64,000 bases of DNA from Ustilaginoidea virens (taxonomy: Eukaryota; Ascomycota; Sordariomycetes; Hypocreales; Clavicipitaceae), in NCBI RefSeq assembly GCF_000687475.1, contig NC_057320.1:3720001-3784000 (forward strand), given 5' to 3'. The notes beneath the pieces are model-generated. The model searched no databases. It worked only from the letters and a program-made list of their open reading frames with translations, and had not been told where the DNA came from. Below are positions 24,354 through 36,389 of the stretch, piece by piece. Each line of letters opens with the position of its first letter. Positions within the stretch are counted from its first letter, which is position 1. A program made the translations under genes and the position numbers.

Positions 24354-26063
24354 AATACACCCAATCTCCCTATTTATAACCTTTAAATATTCCTCTTTTG
24401 TAGTAGTAATAAATTCCTTGCGCTTAAAGTGCTTTCTAAGCTCCCTCTATATCGCCGCCTCTTTAGGCATATTCGTAATATATAGTGCCTCTATTATAGC
24501 TAAAGGCTTCGCGATAGAAGCTGTGAAAATATCGTAAGCTTTTCCTTTAAGCTTTATAAAGAATATATTATTAAAGGGAGTAATTAGCTTAAGTTTATCG
24601 TTAGGCTTAGGCGAAAATAGTAGGGATAGTAGTATTGCTTAAGCGATAGCTTCTTTAGGGTAGTCTATAACCTTAAGATCAATTTCCATTAATTAAGGGG
24701 TATTATTAGTAGCTTTATTTTATGCCTCTAGTGCCTATTTAATAATAGGATCATTAGTAAAAATATTTTCAATCGAATTCCTAGATAATACGAGTTTAAA
24801 GTCGTTAATAATAGGCATTTCTTTAATATTACCGATAAGGCTATTTAGGGCCTTTTTCTACTATTTAGAAATCGGTAAATAGTATTTATCTTAATAAAAA
24901 ACGGTCTTATTGAATATAATATAGCTAGAATTAAACTAGTAGCTTCTTTTTAATGAAGGCACCTAAATTAGGTACTAAATAGTCGAGATATAGCCTGCTA
25001 AGTACCCGATATAAGCTCTTTAATTAAGCTTTAGACCTTTTTATAATATCCTATCGCGAGTCATCACGAAAGCCTTATATCTATAGGCGCGGAGGTAGTG
25101 AATTTATAGACGAATATCTACCGGTAGGTATTTCTAGGTGGGCTTATTTTTATAGAGCTAAAGTTAAAGTATTTAAAGAGGTGACTTCTAGTTATCGTGA
25201 GGTCTTTCCGATTTCCTAGGGCTTTAATTTAGCAAATATACCGCTACTTCGGCTATAATAGGCTATAACTCCTTAGGAAAGCCTATTTATATATTAAGAA
25301 GGGCTATCTTCGTCTTTAATACCCCTTTAGAATATTTAGTATAACTATTCTAATATTGGTGACTAAGGCTCGAATTTCGAATTATAATGCCTTTCCGCTT
25401 AGCTTTTTTACGACTATTACTAATCTAAAGCGCTATTTCGTTATTAGAGATAACTATTGCAATTGCTATATTATATAAGCGTAAAACTCGATTCTCGAAG
25501 ATTAGCTAGTATCTAGATAGGTCGGTCTTTCTAAGTATTATAAAAATATACTTTATTCCTATAAATCGGCAGGTGAATAACGCTATATATTTATCACTAT
25601 TAAAAGCAGTAGCTTATAGAAATAGATCGAAAGAGACTACTTTAAAGGGTTCCTAAGGCATTAAGAGCTTATAAGATGATTATAATATCTACTTTACGAT
25701 TTTTATATTATTATAAACCTTATAATTTAAAGCTTCTTTTTCCATAGGCATCTATAATATATCCTTAAAGATATAATCTATCGAATCCCGACCTAGGTGC
25801 CTAAAATGCGTATGCTAGATAGCATAAGGCGTTTTTATCGAAGTTTTAGGCTAGCGGCTATCTCCTTAAGCTAAATAGGCTTCATTAATAATTAAGGCTT
25901 TATTTTAAGCTCTTGTAATAAATTCATCTATAGGCATATTGTTTCCGCTAGTCTAATAGAGGATATAGGGCCTTTCTTCTACCTAAGAAACTTAAAAGAT
26001 TACTTCTTATTGACTATTTTTCTATAAGTAAATCTCGTCGACTTTATTATTCTAAAATAATCC
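24354..26063 (-). pseudogene. Copia E integrase and linker part
   Basis: Continuation of Copia E to the right of Copia G. On the minus strand near 25790 a GAG-pre-integrase motif reads HTHFRHLGRDSIDYI; integrase and the integrase-RT linker follow leftward, with a plausible KEAAI and RELRKHFKRKEF segment just before the RT. Heavy TAG/TAA content. Bounded on the right by Copia A, with TSD AATCC at 26059-26063. Confidence 0.7.
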
Positions 26064-26808
26064 TATTGCAATTCTCAAGGTCACTATAAAAGCAGAGCCT
26101 TACTAGCTAGCTAGATGGCACAAGACTGTCTGCGACCTGTGAACTAATCTTAGTATAAATACTAGATTTTTCACTAAGTCCTAAGACTATACAAGTGCTA
26201 TAAAGCAGGGCAAGTGTAAAGGCAAGGCAAATATAAGATAACCAGAAAACGCAGGGAAGGTGGAAGTTAAGAGGCATGTAGTGCATTAACAGGTTCGATT
26301 GTGCTGCCCTTCTACTATCTAGAAAGAAGGGGAAAAGCTATCCTATATATACACGAAGGAGGGGTGGGCCCAGGCATCTAAGGTAGCCAGTAAGAAAGCT
26401 CCCCGTAATGCTCGCTATGATACGTCAGCAACCCCGCTATATCCGACCTTTCCAACCACCCTAACCACCGCACTAGTAATTAGTCACCGCACTAGTAACT
26501 AACCACCACACTAGTGGACTAGCCACCACGCTAGTAGGCCACCACGCTAATTTAGCAATGCCACACCACGCTAGTAGGCCGCCACTACGCTAGTAGGCAA
26601 CCACGCTAATTTAGCAATGCCACACCTTTTCAACAAGGCCTACCTTACTTGATATACAGTAAATAATCCACTGAAAATCCTTAAGGTAGAAGGCAAAGGC
26701 CTAAGGTAATACTACTATAAGTCTAAGAGGCGGTATAAGGGCCAGAAGGTTAGTAGGCCAGTAGGGCATAAGGCCAGCAGCCTAGTAGGCTACTATAGGA
26801 TTTTAACA
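26064..26808 (-). repeat. 3' LTR of Copia A
   Basis: 745 bp; on the plus strand TATTGCAATTCTCAAGG to AGGATTTTAACA. Positions about 26455-26625 hold imperfect 20-bp repeats with the core CACCACGCTAGTAGG, which occupy the U3 position taken by other minisatellites in sister LTRs. Confidence 0.95.
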
Positions 26809-26816
26809 CCCCCTCT
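26809..26816 (-). other. Polypurine tract of Copia A
   Basis: AGAGGGGG on the minus strand, directly adjoining the 3' LTR start TGTTAAAATCC. Confidence 0.9.
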
Positions 26817-26929
26817 GATTAGCTACTGTAGTAGCAAGCTAATCGTATAAAGGATAGGGAAAGAAAATGCAGTAAAAAGTGCTAAGGAAAAACATAAGAA
26901 AAACCTTAGTAAAAGTAAGTTAGTATAAG

Positions 26930-29900
26930 TTAGCAGGCCCTAAGACCTAGTAACTCGCGGAACTTAGTAAATTTAGGGCCCGGCAGTGGCTTCGTAAGAC
27001 CGTCAGCAGGCATACTATTAGTAGGTAAATAGGTAATTTTAACCAAGCCTAGCTGGGCTTGCTCCCTAATATACCGGAATTTTAATAGCGTATGCTTAGT
27101 GTGAGCGTGCTGATTAGGGTCATTAGAATTTGAAATGGAGCCCTAGTTATCGCAGTATAGCGGTATAGGGCGTAAAATATCAATTTCTAGCTCCTTATAA
27201 AGGTTAGAAAGCCACTGTATATCGCGGATAGTCTCAAGTAATGCATCAGATTCAGCTTCTAAAGTAGATAGCACTACTAAAGAGGCTCGCTTAGAACGCC
27301 AGCTAATAGGACCACTATTAATAGTAGTCAGGAAGCCTCCAGTAGATTTAGAGGTTTCTTTACAGCCAGCAAAGTCGCTATCAGAATAAGCGGCTATAAT
27401 AGGCTATTGGTTGCTTTTAGTAGCACTAAAGCAAATAGCTAGGTTCTTAGTGCCTTTAAGGTAACTAAAGCTGCCTTTTGCAGCATTTAGATGCACATTA
27501 GTTGCTTTCGACATAAACCGAGAAAGGTATTGGATAGGAAATGCTAGGTCGGGCCTAGTCATTATTATAAGCCACATTATAGTGCCAGTAAGGCTCTGAT
27601 AAAGGCTCTGATCAGTAGGGCTAAAATCTTTTCCACTAGATTCATTTAGAATCCCTGGTTGAAGTGGAATAAGCTGAGGTTTAGTATCCTGTAAGCTGAA
27701 TTTAGCTAAAACCTCTGCTATAAATTGGGCTTGGTGTAGCTATAATAGACCTTCCTTCCTATTTCGTATAATCTGTATACTTAGGAAGAAGGAAGCCGGA
27801 TTGCGGTCTTCTATAGCATAGACCTTATGGAATTTCCTTTTTAGCTGGTTAATATAAGTTATATTTGGACTAATTAATAGGCAATCGTCAACATAGGTGA
27901 CGATAAAGGTGCTGGTTTGCTTATTATAAAAGACGGCAGCATTAGAAGCTAAAGGTAAAAAACCTTCACTAGAAATCAGGTCTTTTAGCCGGTGTTGCTA
28001 TTCGCGGGGTGCTTGTTTTAGCCCGTATAGGGCCTTCTTTAGCAAGATAGCTTGCTTAATAGAAGGGTTAAATCCAGCTTCTTTAAGTAAAGTTAGTAGC
28101 CGTTGGCGCTGTATATTAGACTAAAGCTTGCTATTAGTTAGTAGACTTTCTGTAAATTTAAGAAATCCGTTAGGGATATCCATATAAATAGTCTTAGAAA
28201 GTTCGCTATTTAGGAAGGCGCCTATAAAGTCGATCTGCTCTATTTCCCAGTTATTATTAGCAGCTAAAGCTAGTATAACCCTCCAGGTGGGTGGGATAGA
28301 GGTAGAAGCATAAGTATGCTGGAAGTCCTTTCCTTCGACCTGCATAAAGCCCTTGACAACTAATCTAGCCTTATATTTTATAGGCTGATTATTAGCATCC
28401 TTTTTAACCCGAAAAATAGGCCTATTGCGTATAATTTTCCTATCAATAGGAATGCTAGACTTAGGAATAAATTGGAAAACTTTAGTATCTAAAAGCTGCT
28501 CGAATTCCTTAAATAGTGCCTTTATCTAAAGGTCTTTTTCTTTTTCAGGGCATCGTAGCATATCCTTCCAGCTATTAGGCGTACTATCAGGGGCCTTTTT
28601 AGCTAGCTTACGCTTAGCTGCATAGTAGGAATCCCATATTAGGTGGTATAAATCCTGATTAGGGAATAAGTCGGTAGGGCTAGTAGGGTCGGTAGGGCTA
28701 GCAGGTATAGCAGGGCCAGTAGGGCCAGCAGGGCCAGCAAGGTCGGCAGGAGTAAGGCTAGTAAGGATATCTATAAGGTCATCCTTTGCAGTAGCTGGGG
28801 ATTGTAATATAGGACGGTTATCCAAGGTAGGACGGTTATCTAAGGTAGCATTAGTATTAATAACGCTAGTATTAGTAGGGTCCGGTATGCTTTCCAGGTT
28901 ATCCGGTATAGCATTAGTGTTAGTAATGCTAGTAAGGTTAGTAGAGTTAGTAGGGTCAGGAATGCTTTCTAGGTTATCTAGTAAAATAGCAGGTTCTCTG
29001 CTAAATACCCCCTCTGAACCTGTATTTTGCCCTCTGTGAAAGTCTCCTTCTAGGCTATTAGAAATAGGGCCTATACCTTCATTTTGATGAATAAAGGTAA
29101 TAAAAGTTGTTTTAGTAATAACCTTCTTCTTTAGAAGGTAGACTAGGTAAGTATTATTACCTAGAGTGGCAAGGAGCCTACCAGGCTCGGTACGGGGCGC
29201 TAATTTGCGGCTTTTTATACGCTTTTCGTGTGGTATAAGTACTTCAATAGCTGCTCCAATGGCCCTAAGGTTAATAAGATCAGGGTAGTGCTCCGGCGTA
29301 ATATGGTCATAATCCTTTAATAGCTCCTGATAGGGGCTAGAAGGTCTATTAGTAACAGCTGTTATATTTACTAGCATAATAACGCCAGTAATTACAGTAG
29401 ACCAGAGGTTAGATGGAAGCCTTGACCAGGCTATAGTAGCACGTAGCCTATCAGCTATAACCCTAATAGACCGCTCAGCTAAGCCGTTTTGTTCGTGAAT
29501 ATAAAGGCAAGATGTATTAAAAGTTATACCCTGTTCGACAAGCCAATCACTAAGCATTTTGTTGATTTCATTTCTACCATCATAGTGGAATTCAACAGGC
29601 GTTTTACCATATCTGACCTGTAGGCTCTGTATAAAGCTCTGTAATGCTTTAAATACAATAGTGCCTTCCCTATTAGGCAGTAAGTATAGCTAATGAAATC
29701 GGGATTTTCTGTCCACTAATATAAGGGCAATAGGTCGTTTGTTATATGGCATAGGTGATATAGCAAAAGTATCACCTTCTATAATATCTAGGTATTTAGC
29801 TGGATTTGGAATCGTATCTTTAGAAGGTCTTTTAACCTTCTTAGCCTGTATATAGGCTAGGCAGCGAAAATCAGCATCTTTAACCTTATTAAGGTTAGGA

Positions 29901-31897
29901 AGACCAGGGGTATTAGCATAAGTCTTTTTAAGTAGCTGAATACCTATATGCCCTAGCCGTACATGCCAAATGCCGGCTAACTGTAATAACTTCTGATATT
30001 CTGTATCAGCAGCTACAGGGGCAGGAGTAGGGCTAGTAGCTACTACGGGATTTTCGCTAGTCGTAATAGCGGGCTCTTCGCTAGTCGTAATAGCAGGAGA
30101 GTTGGTAGTAGGGCTAGTAGCCTCTACAGGTTCCTTACTAGTTGCAGTAGTAGGAACAGGGGTAATAGTGGTATCCTTAGGATCACTATAATCAGTAGGG
30201 TTAGTAGGGCTGGGGACCTCTACTATTATACTATTAGTAATAGTATAATGGCTGCAAGGTTGATGCAGTAGTGGTATGTCTATTCCTTTCTGTGGAAGGA
30301 AAAAGCCGTATTTTTCAAAGTTAAAAATGCCGATATATTTACGGCTTGCTGACCAAAGCTGATTTTTAATTAATACCCCTTTAGCGGCATAGTGCTTTAT
30401 ACCGCTAATAATATTAATATCTAAGGTAGGAATATATAGGGCATTCTTGAGCTCTATAATACCCCATTTGGTGGGATTAACGCCTTATAGCACAGTAAAT
30501 CGTGCCGTGCCCCAACCAGTAGGGGAAATAGGGCCACCACCAGTAGTAATAACAGGCTTATTATCCTTCTTAAAGTGGTAAAAAGTGGTGAAATGCTTCT
30601 TATCATTAACAATATAACAAGTGGAGCCTGTATCGTAAAGGAGGGCATCCTTAGGGGTCCTACCGCCTAATTTAGCACTATAGCTTATATCAGTGGATAT
30701 AGATGAAGAAGAATAAGATATATTAATATCCTAAGTATTATAGTTGCCTATAATAAAAGCCTCAATATCTTACTATTTGCTGCAGTCCTGTTTCTTCTTC
30801 TATTGCTGCTTCTTTTTCCTATTATTAGTAGAATTATTCTTGCTATTATTATTAGTAGAAGCGGCATTAGCAGACCCTTTATTCTTAGAGTCCTTAGAAG
30901 CCTTGAGCTACTTGGGGTTATTATTAGCAGCTACCTTATTAGACCCTTTAGAACGCTATTCTTCTAGTAGGTCAACCATAAAATACTGGAGGTTAAATTT
31001 GCTGCTGTTAATAACACCTTGGGCGCTATAAGCCCTAATCATAGAGCGTTGGCGTTTAGTCCAGCGGGTAAATACCCCCTCTACAGCCCAAAGATACTGG
31101 TTAATTTGGTCAAAAGAATCGATCTTAGAACCTAGGATTCTGAGGCGAGATATATAGCTGTTAAATTCGCTATTAAAAGCCTCTAAAGTGCCTTTATAAC
31201 CGGTAAATATAAGGGTGTGAAACATAGGGTATAAGTATGCCCGCTATACTTCTGGTGAGTGGCAGTACTAGGCCACCAGTAAAAGGTAGGCTTCCTCTGG
31301 GTTATTACACCAGTCTATAGCCTCTGCAGCTTCTTCACTATAGCTATTCTTTAGTATTAGTAGTAAAAGTGCCTGCTCAGACTCATTAAAGTGCCTTACT
31401 ATAGAGGGGTCATTGACAAAATTAGCTATTTTAAAGGCCCTGAGTTGTATTATAAGGGCCTGCTTCCACTGGTCGAAATTATAGGGGCTTTTTAGCTTTT
31501 GGGACTCCTTAAAGCGGTTAGCAGTCTTAGCTAATTCCTTAATAGCCCTATCACTAATTTAGTTGGTGATAGTTGTTGGTGGCGTTATATAAATAGGCTC
31601 TTTACCCTTATATTTTATAGGAGTAGAAGGTTGGTCGATTTCCATAACGTTAGCTTCACTATCATTATCTTTAGTGGTAGTCTTAGTGGAAGGTCCAGCT
31701 TCAGTGGCTTTAGTAGGCTTCTTATTAGTAGCCTGGGTAGCCTAGGTGTCGTTATTTTGCCTACTAACTAGGCCCTATATAAGGTCAGTTAGTATATTCA
31801 TCTGGGATTTTATATCGTCCATATCTAGCTATAGCTGTGCATTAGTATCAACTTCAGTATCGGATTCAGGGACCTTATAGGATCCTAACTCTGCCAT
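26930..31897 (-). pseudogene. Copia A gag-pol polyprotein, RIP-inactivated
   Basis: A single frame of 4,968 nt (1,656 codons), from ATG 31897-31895 (MAELGSYKVP) to TAA at 26932-26930, with no frameshift but roughly twenty in-frame stops, all TAG or TAA where read. Order: gag about 30700-31897, including a conserved capsid piece at 30956-31225; protease with intact DTGS at about 30623-30634; GAG-pre-integrase (WHVRLGHIG) near 29970; integrase with Asp in LVDRKSRF (29711), Asp in HYDGRNE (29579) and Glu in NGLAERS (29474); a 343-codon open stretch at 28526-29557 running into a Gly/Pro-rich linker; RT with intact YVDD at 27884-27895; and RNase H to the end. Catalytic residues survive although stops block translation. 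Confidence 0.93.
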
Positions 31898-32660
31898 AGT
31901 GGGCAAAAAGGGTTTAAAAATCCGTTGAAAAATGGTGCCGATAGTTGTAAAAACAGAGGAATAACTAGCTAAATAGCTAGCAAAATAGTCGAATAACTGG
32001 TAAAATAACCGAGTAACTAGCTAGACAGCTAGTAAATATAGTGGCTAGTAGCCTACTATAAAAGGTAACCGCAGAATATAGCGGCAGGTCTCAATATAAA
32101 AAAAGCACGGATGCTGTAGGCGTTGTGCAAGTCCGTATTATAGCGTTAGTATTCAAGGTGCTTATATGGTGCCGTAATATAAAGGTGCCGTAAGTGCCGT
32201 AGGTGCCGTAGGTGCCGTGGGTGCCGTAGGTGCTATAGGTGCCGTAATATAAAAGGTGCCGTAAATACTATACCAAAAGTGCTATAAGTAGAAGAGTATA
32301 ACAGGTGCCGTACAGTACAGTAGGTGTCGTATACTAGGTGCAAAGGTATTATACAGTGGTATAGTATGGTAGATATCACACTATAAAATCCGTAGGTGCC
32401 GTAGGTTACGCCGAAAATAACGTAAGGTTACGCTAAAAGTGCCGTAAGGTTACGCTGTAAATTGCCATTAGGTACGCCGTTGATTGCCGCAGGGTAATAC
32501 CGTAGGTAATAAGGGTAAGCCAAAGGTGATAATAGGTAAGCCGAAGTTAATAAAGGTAAGCCGAAGATACCAAAGGATAGCTATATTAGTAGTACTAATA
32601 AGCAAAAGAGACTAAGGGGTGAATATAAAAAGGTAGGGTTAAAACAAAGAAGTAAAACCC
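31898..32660 (-). repeat. Copia A leader with 9-bp tandem repeats
   Basis: Untranslated leader between primer-binding site and gag. Positions about 32165-32470 carry the degenerate 9-mer GTGCCGTAG and relatives, the same unit as in Copia B but in a different arrangement. Short stretches such as AATAACTAGCTA recur near 31960-32030. Confidence 0.75.
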
Positions 32661-32672
32661 GGGCTCATAACC
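32661..32672 (-). other. Primer-binding site, half-tRNA type (initiator tRNA-Met)
   Basis: The minus strand directly after the 5' LTR reads GGTTATGAGCCC. Its complement, GGGCTCATAACC, is the anticodon stem-loop sequence of eukaryotic initiator tRNA-Met (anticodon CAT). Drosophila copia is known to prime from a 5' half of this tRNA, so an internal rather than 3'-end match is the expected form. Confidence 0.85.
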
Positions 32673-33417
32673 TATTGCAATTCTTAAGGTCACTATAAAA
32701 GCAGAGCCTTACTAGCTAGCTAGATAGCACAAGACTGTCTGCGACCTGTGAACTAATCTTAGTATAAATACTAGATTTTTCACTAAGTCCTAAGACTATA
32801 CAAGTGCTATAAAGCAGGGCAAGTGTAAAGGCAAGGCAAATATAAGATAACTAGAAAACGCAGGGAAGGTGGAAGTTAAGAGGTATGTAGTGCATTAACA
32901 GGTTCGATTGTGCTGCCTTTCTACTATCTAGAAAGAAGGGGAAAAGCTATCCTATATATACACGAAGGAGGGGTGGGCCTAGGCATCCAAGGTAGCCAGT
33001 AAGAAAGCTCCCTGTAATGCTCGCTATGATACGTCAGCAACCCCGCTATATCCGACCTTTCCAACCACCCTAACCACCGCACTAGTAATTAGTCACCGCA
33101 CTAGTAACTAACCACCACACTAGTGGACTAGCCACCACGCTAGTAGGCCACCACGCTAATTTAGCAATGCCACACCACGCTAGTAGGCCGCCACCACGCT
33201 AGTAGGCAACCACGCTAATTTAGCAATGCCACACCTTTTCAACAAGGCCTACCTTACTTGATATACAGTAAATAATCCACTGAAAATCCTTAAGGTAGAA
33301 GGCAAAGGCCTAAGGTAATACTACCATAAGTCCAAGAGGCGGTATAAGGGCCAGAAGGTTAGTAGGCCAGTAGGGCATAAGGCCAGCAGCCTAATAGGCT
33401 ACTATAGGATTTTAACA
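32673..33417 (-). repeat. 5' LTR of Copia A
   Basis: 745 bp; on the plus strand TATTGCAATTCTTAAGG to AGGATTTTAACA, followed by AATCC. Differences from the other LTR are C/T or G/A only, most at CpA/TpG sites. Confidence 0.95.
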
Positions 33418-34228
33418 AATCCCTTATTCTTTATCTTTTTTATAGCGAGAAGATTCGCTATAATTATTAGATTATATAGAATATCAGTGAAGGTAATAGC
33501 CCTTCTATCCTATAATATAATTTGAATAGAATTAATACTAAGGACTTTCGAAATGCTATTATAAGTATCACAAACGATATACTCGTCAATATTATAGTCG
33601 GTATTAGTAAACCACTTTATATTATTAAAAACGTGCATTAAAGCGCCACTATCAAGCACGATATAAGACTTTAAAAGGCCTAAATTATCCGGGTGAGTTC
33701 CTATAGAAAGGATAGATATTATAAATACCTTATCTTTCTTTTCTTTTTCTATTAATCTATCTTCTTCCTTATTGTTATTATTATTATCTTTACCCTTACC
33801 TTTATCTTTATATTTATCTTAGAAGGCTTTAAATGTATTTTATACCTTTTTAGATTCCTTTTTCATTTTTTTATATACGGCTTCTTAGCTTTTCTTACTA
33901 ATCCTACCTTTTAAGTAGTATAGAGCTATCAATAGAGTTAATATCCAATAATTCTTATAATAAGGCCCCTTTACTATATAGGGCTTGCTATAGTATTTAT
34001 AGGTCTTTTTCTCTGCCGAAGATAAAGCTAAAGTATTGCTAGAAGTAGCTTATAACAAAGGTTTAGTATTATCGGTTATAAATGCTATATAACTACTACT
34101 AACTTTCCCCTTCTCTTTCAGCTCCTATTTCTACTAAATATTTTTAATAGTTATTAGAAAATTAAGATATTTATTCTATTCTTATGCCTTTACTATTCGA
34201 TTGAGGATTTTATCCCTAAAGGTAAGAT
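33418..34228 (-). pseudogene. Copia E gag C-terminus and protease
   Basis: Minus-strand Copia frame to the right of Copia A. The protease active site is clear near 33650 (LKSYIVLDSGALMHVFNN). Upstream, a lysine-rich stretch and a decayed zinc-knuckle region (SKPYIVKGPYYKNYW) mark the end of gag. The rest of gag, the leader and the 5' LTR of Copia E are missing: Gypsy C starts at 34229. Confidence 0.75.
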
Positions 34229-34470
34229 TATAAAGAACTGGCCCTAGGGCTATTGCGAATAGGCGTCGAATGAATATATTAAATAGACTAAGAAGGAAAG
34301 GAAGAGGACCCAAATAGGGGCCTTTAAGTAGTCTGTTTATACCTATATATAGTACGGGCCGAGTCTTTAGCGAGCCCTTATGACTCTATACCGATACTCC
34401 TTAGGCTAATCGCAGGCGTAGCCCGAGTCCTAGCTATATTATAGCGCGGGTGTAGCCCGAGCCCGTAATA
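34229..34470 (-). repeat. 3' LTR of Gypsy C
   Basis: 242 bp, TATAAAGAACTGG to GAGCCCGTAATA on the plus strand. The polypurine tract GGAGGAGGGGGGTA (minus strand) follows at about 34471-34484. Shares CCCTAGGG and GTAGCCCGAG blocks with the Gypsy A/B LTR but is otherwise diverged. Confidence 0.88.
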
Positions 34471-34839
34471 TACCCCCCTCCTCCGCCTTAGAGTCGGAAA
34501 AATCGCCCTCTATTGTTAATCAATACTCCACTAGGGACTAATTATATCGCCGATTACTATGCTGCGATATCCTCAAATCTATATATAGGTTAATTGCCGG
34601 GTATAGGAAGGATTCGTCTATAAGCGTAGTAGATGTGGCTATATAATTGATAGGAGTCGTATAATTATCAATTGGGAATAGCATAGTAGAAGCGCGTGGA
34701 AATTTATTATTGCACTGTTAGCTAGAGGTTAACTGGTGTAGCTGGGAATATTATAAAAAATTTTTCGCTAGCTGCCGGCTAGAAATCTCCCTATAGTCTT
34801 TATTGTTTTTTGCTAGGGGCTTTTTTCCTTCTTCCCTTC

Positions 34840-36230
34840 TTCCTATTAAAGCTATTACTAAGCATCAAAGGTCCCTATTATCGTAAGTTTTATCCCGCAT
34901 TAAGCCCGTATTATATATTAATCGGTTGAAGTATTATTTCCGCCCCGTTCGCATTAATATTTTTTACTAAATTTTATCTCTATTGCAATCGGCTACTAAT
35001 TCCTTTTATAGTAAGACCCGATTTAGCCTATATATAAAGCCTATTAGTAAGTCTTAAGTCCCTACCTATATCGCAAGCGTCTTATGCTAACCCTATTTAG
35101 AACCTAAATATATTTTTATCTGCTATTAGTAGTGCCCCTACTGAGGGGGAATCGGGTCTTATTTATCTTTAGAAATTATATTATATTATTAGCAATTATC
35201 TTTTAGAGAGGGACTCCTCGGATAAGGAGTATTAATATGCAAAAGACGAAGAGTTTTTATATAATAGATGCACTAAATGTATATAAGCGACTAGAGAGCT
35301 ACCTATTTATAAGCATTATAGAAGAGCAAAGGGGTGTAAAAGCTGCGCTAATTCCTATATATCTTGCGTATAGCTTAATTAACGTCTCGCGGGGAACCCT
35401 ATACTACGATATATCTTATATAACTAGATTAAGGTAATAAAGGAGGGGAGGGCTATTATAGAGCCTGCCTATCCTAAGATAGATATGCAGAAAGCATATA
35501 CTACTATCCTAACCCTTAAGTTTCGGGCTTTAAATGATTAATAGTATTATACTTTTGCTGCTGAGTAAGTGGCCCTTTACGCCCTATATTTAGCATTTAG
35601 GCTACGAGATGCCTCCAGTGTGGTTTCTACTATATTTATAGCATTAACGCCCTCCCAGCGCTAGGCTAGGTCTATTGTAGATCTCGCCTCTATGCTAAAT
35701 ATTATAAGGGAAATATAAGTAAAAGCCTAGGAATATTATGCTAGGATGGAGTAGTATTAGGTTAGAACTTAACGTTCCTAGCTGCCCCCGCCCCTATCTT
35801 ATCCCACCCTCCTTATATATTATATAGAGGGGGAACTATTATATAATTAAGGCGGCTAGTATTATATAGAGGCTCTACCACTATTAGCATAAGGTTATCT
35901 ATCGTAACCCCTATAATAGTAGGTAAAACCCGCTCTATAGCCCCCTATGCCTTTACTATCTTTATTATAGCTACCGCTATAAATACTGTATTATCTGGCC
36001 CTATCTTATTAAGGGGTCTTATTATCTCTTAGTGCGCCCCTACTATATTTGCCTTATAGTAGCCTATAGACTCTATTACGTTATAGATATATAGGGAACT
36101 ATCCCTGTCTAATATATAGTCTATATATACGCTTTACCCCATAAGGACCCCTATTGCTACCGGCCTATATACTATTATAGGGATAGGAAGAGGCTTAAAG
36201 AGATAAAAAGTAGCCTTAGAGGGGGTATAT
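34840..36230 (+). pseudogene. Decayed antisense Cys-rich reading frame inside Gypsy C
   Basis: The plus strand (antisense to Gypsy C) keeps one protein-like frame from roughly 34840 to 36230, broken only by TAA and TAG over the 35260-36000 part I translated, as expected if CAA, CAG and TGG were RIPped. Near 35269 it reads RCTKC, then RAKGCKSCANS and a later Cys, a CxxC...CxxC pattern with a likely zinc site. It continues with IKEGRAIIEPAYPK, a helical stretch (FAFRLRDASSVVS-like) and TPSQR. I do not recognise the family. It may be a captured gene or an antisense accessory ORF of the retroelement. The best open piece begins with ATG at 35237 in another frame and is probably a shadow. Confidence 0.45.
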
Positions 36231-36389
36231 TAGGGGTAAGCCTATATCGGCCCTGGTTTGGTTTATTATATTTTTTTTAAAGTATTTTTATTATTTTATA
36301 TTTTGCTTATAGTAGTAGGCGTTTAGTATCGTTTATTGGTCTAATAGACCTTATTTTAGGATCCAGCTAGGCCTATTATAAGTTTTAAT

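Larger units (their letters stand above)
26064..33417 (-). mobile_element. Copia A, nearly complete Ty1/copia retrotransposon
   Basis: 7,354 bp flanked by the perfect duplication AATCC (26059-26063, 33418-33422). Two 745-bp LTRs (26064-26808 and 32673-33417) differ by about 12 bases by eye, all transitions. A polypurine tract AGAGGGGG and a primer-binding site complementary to the anticodon region of initiator tRNA-Met are both present. The polyprotein frame is in one phase for its whole length. It is the least decayed large element here, so a late arrival, but stops inactivate it. Family 1, like Copia B and F. Confidence 0.95.
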
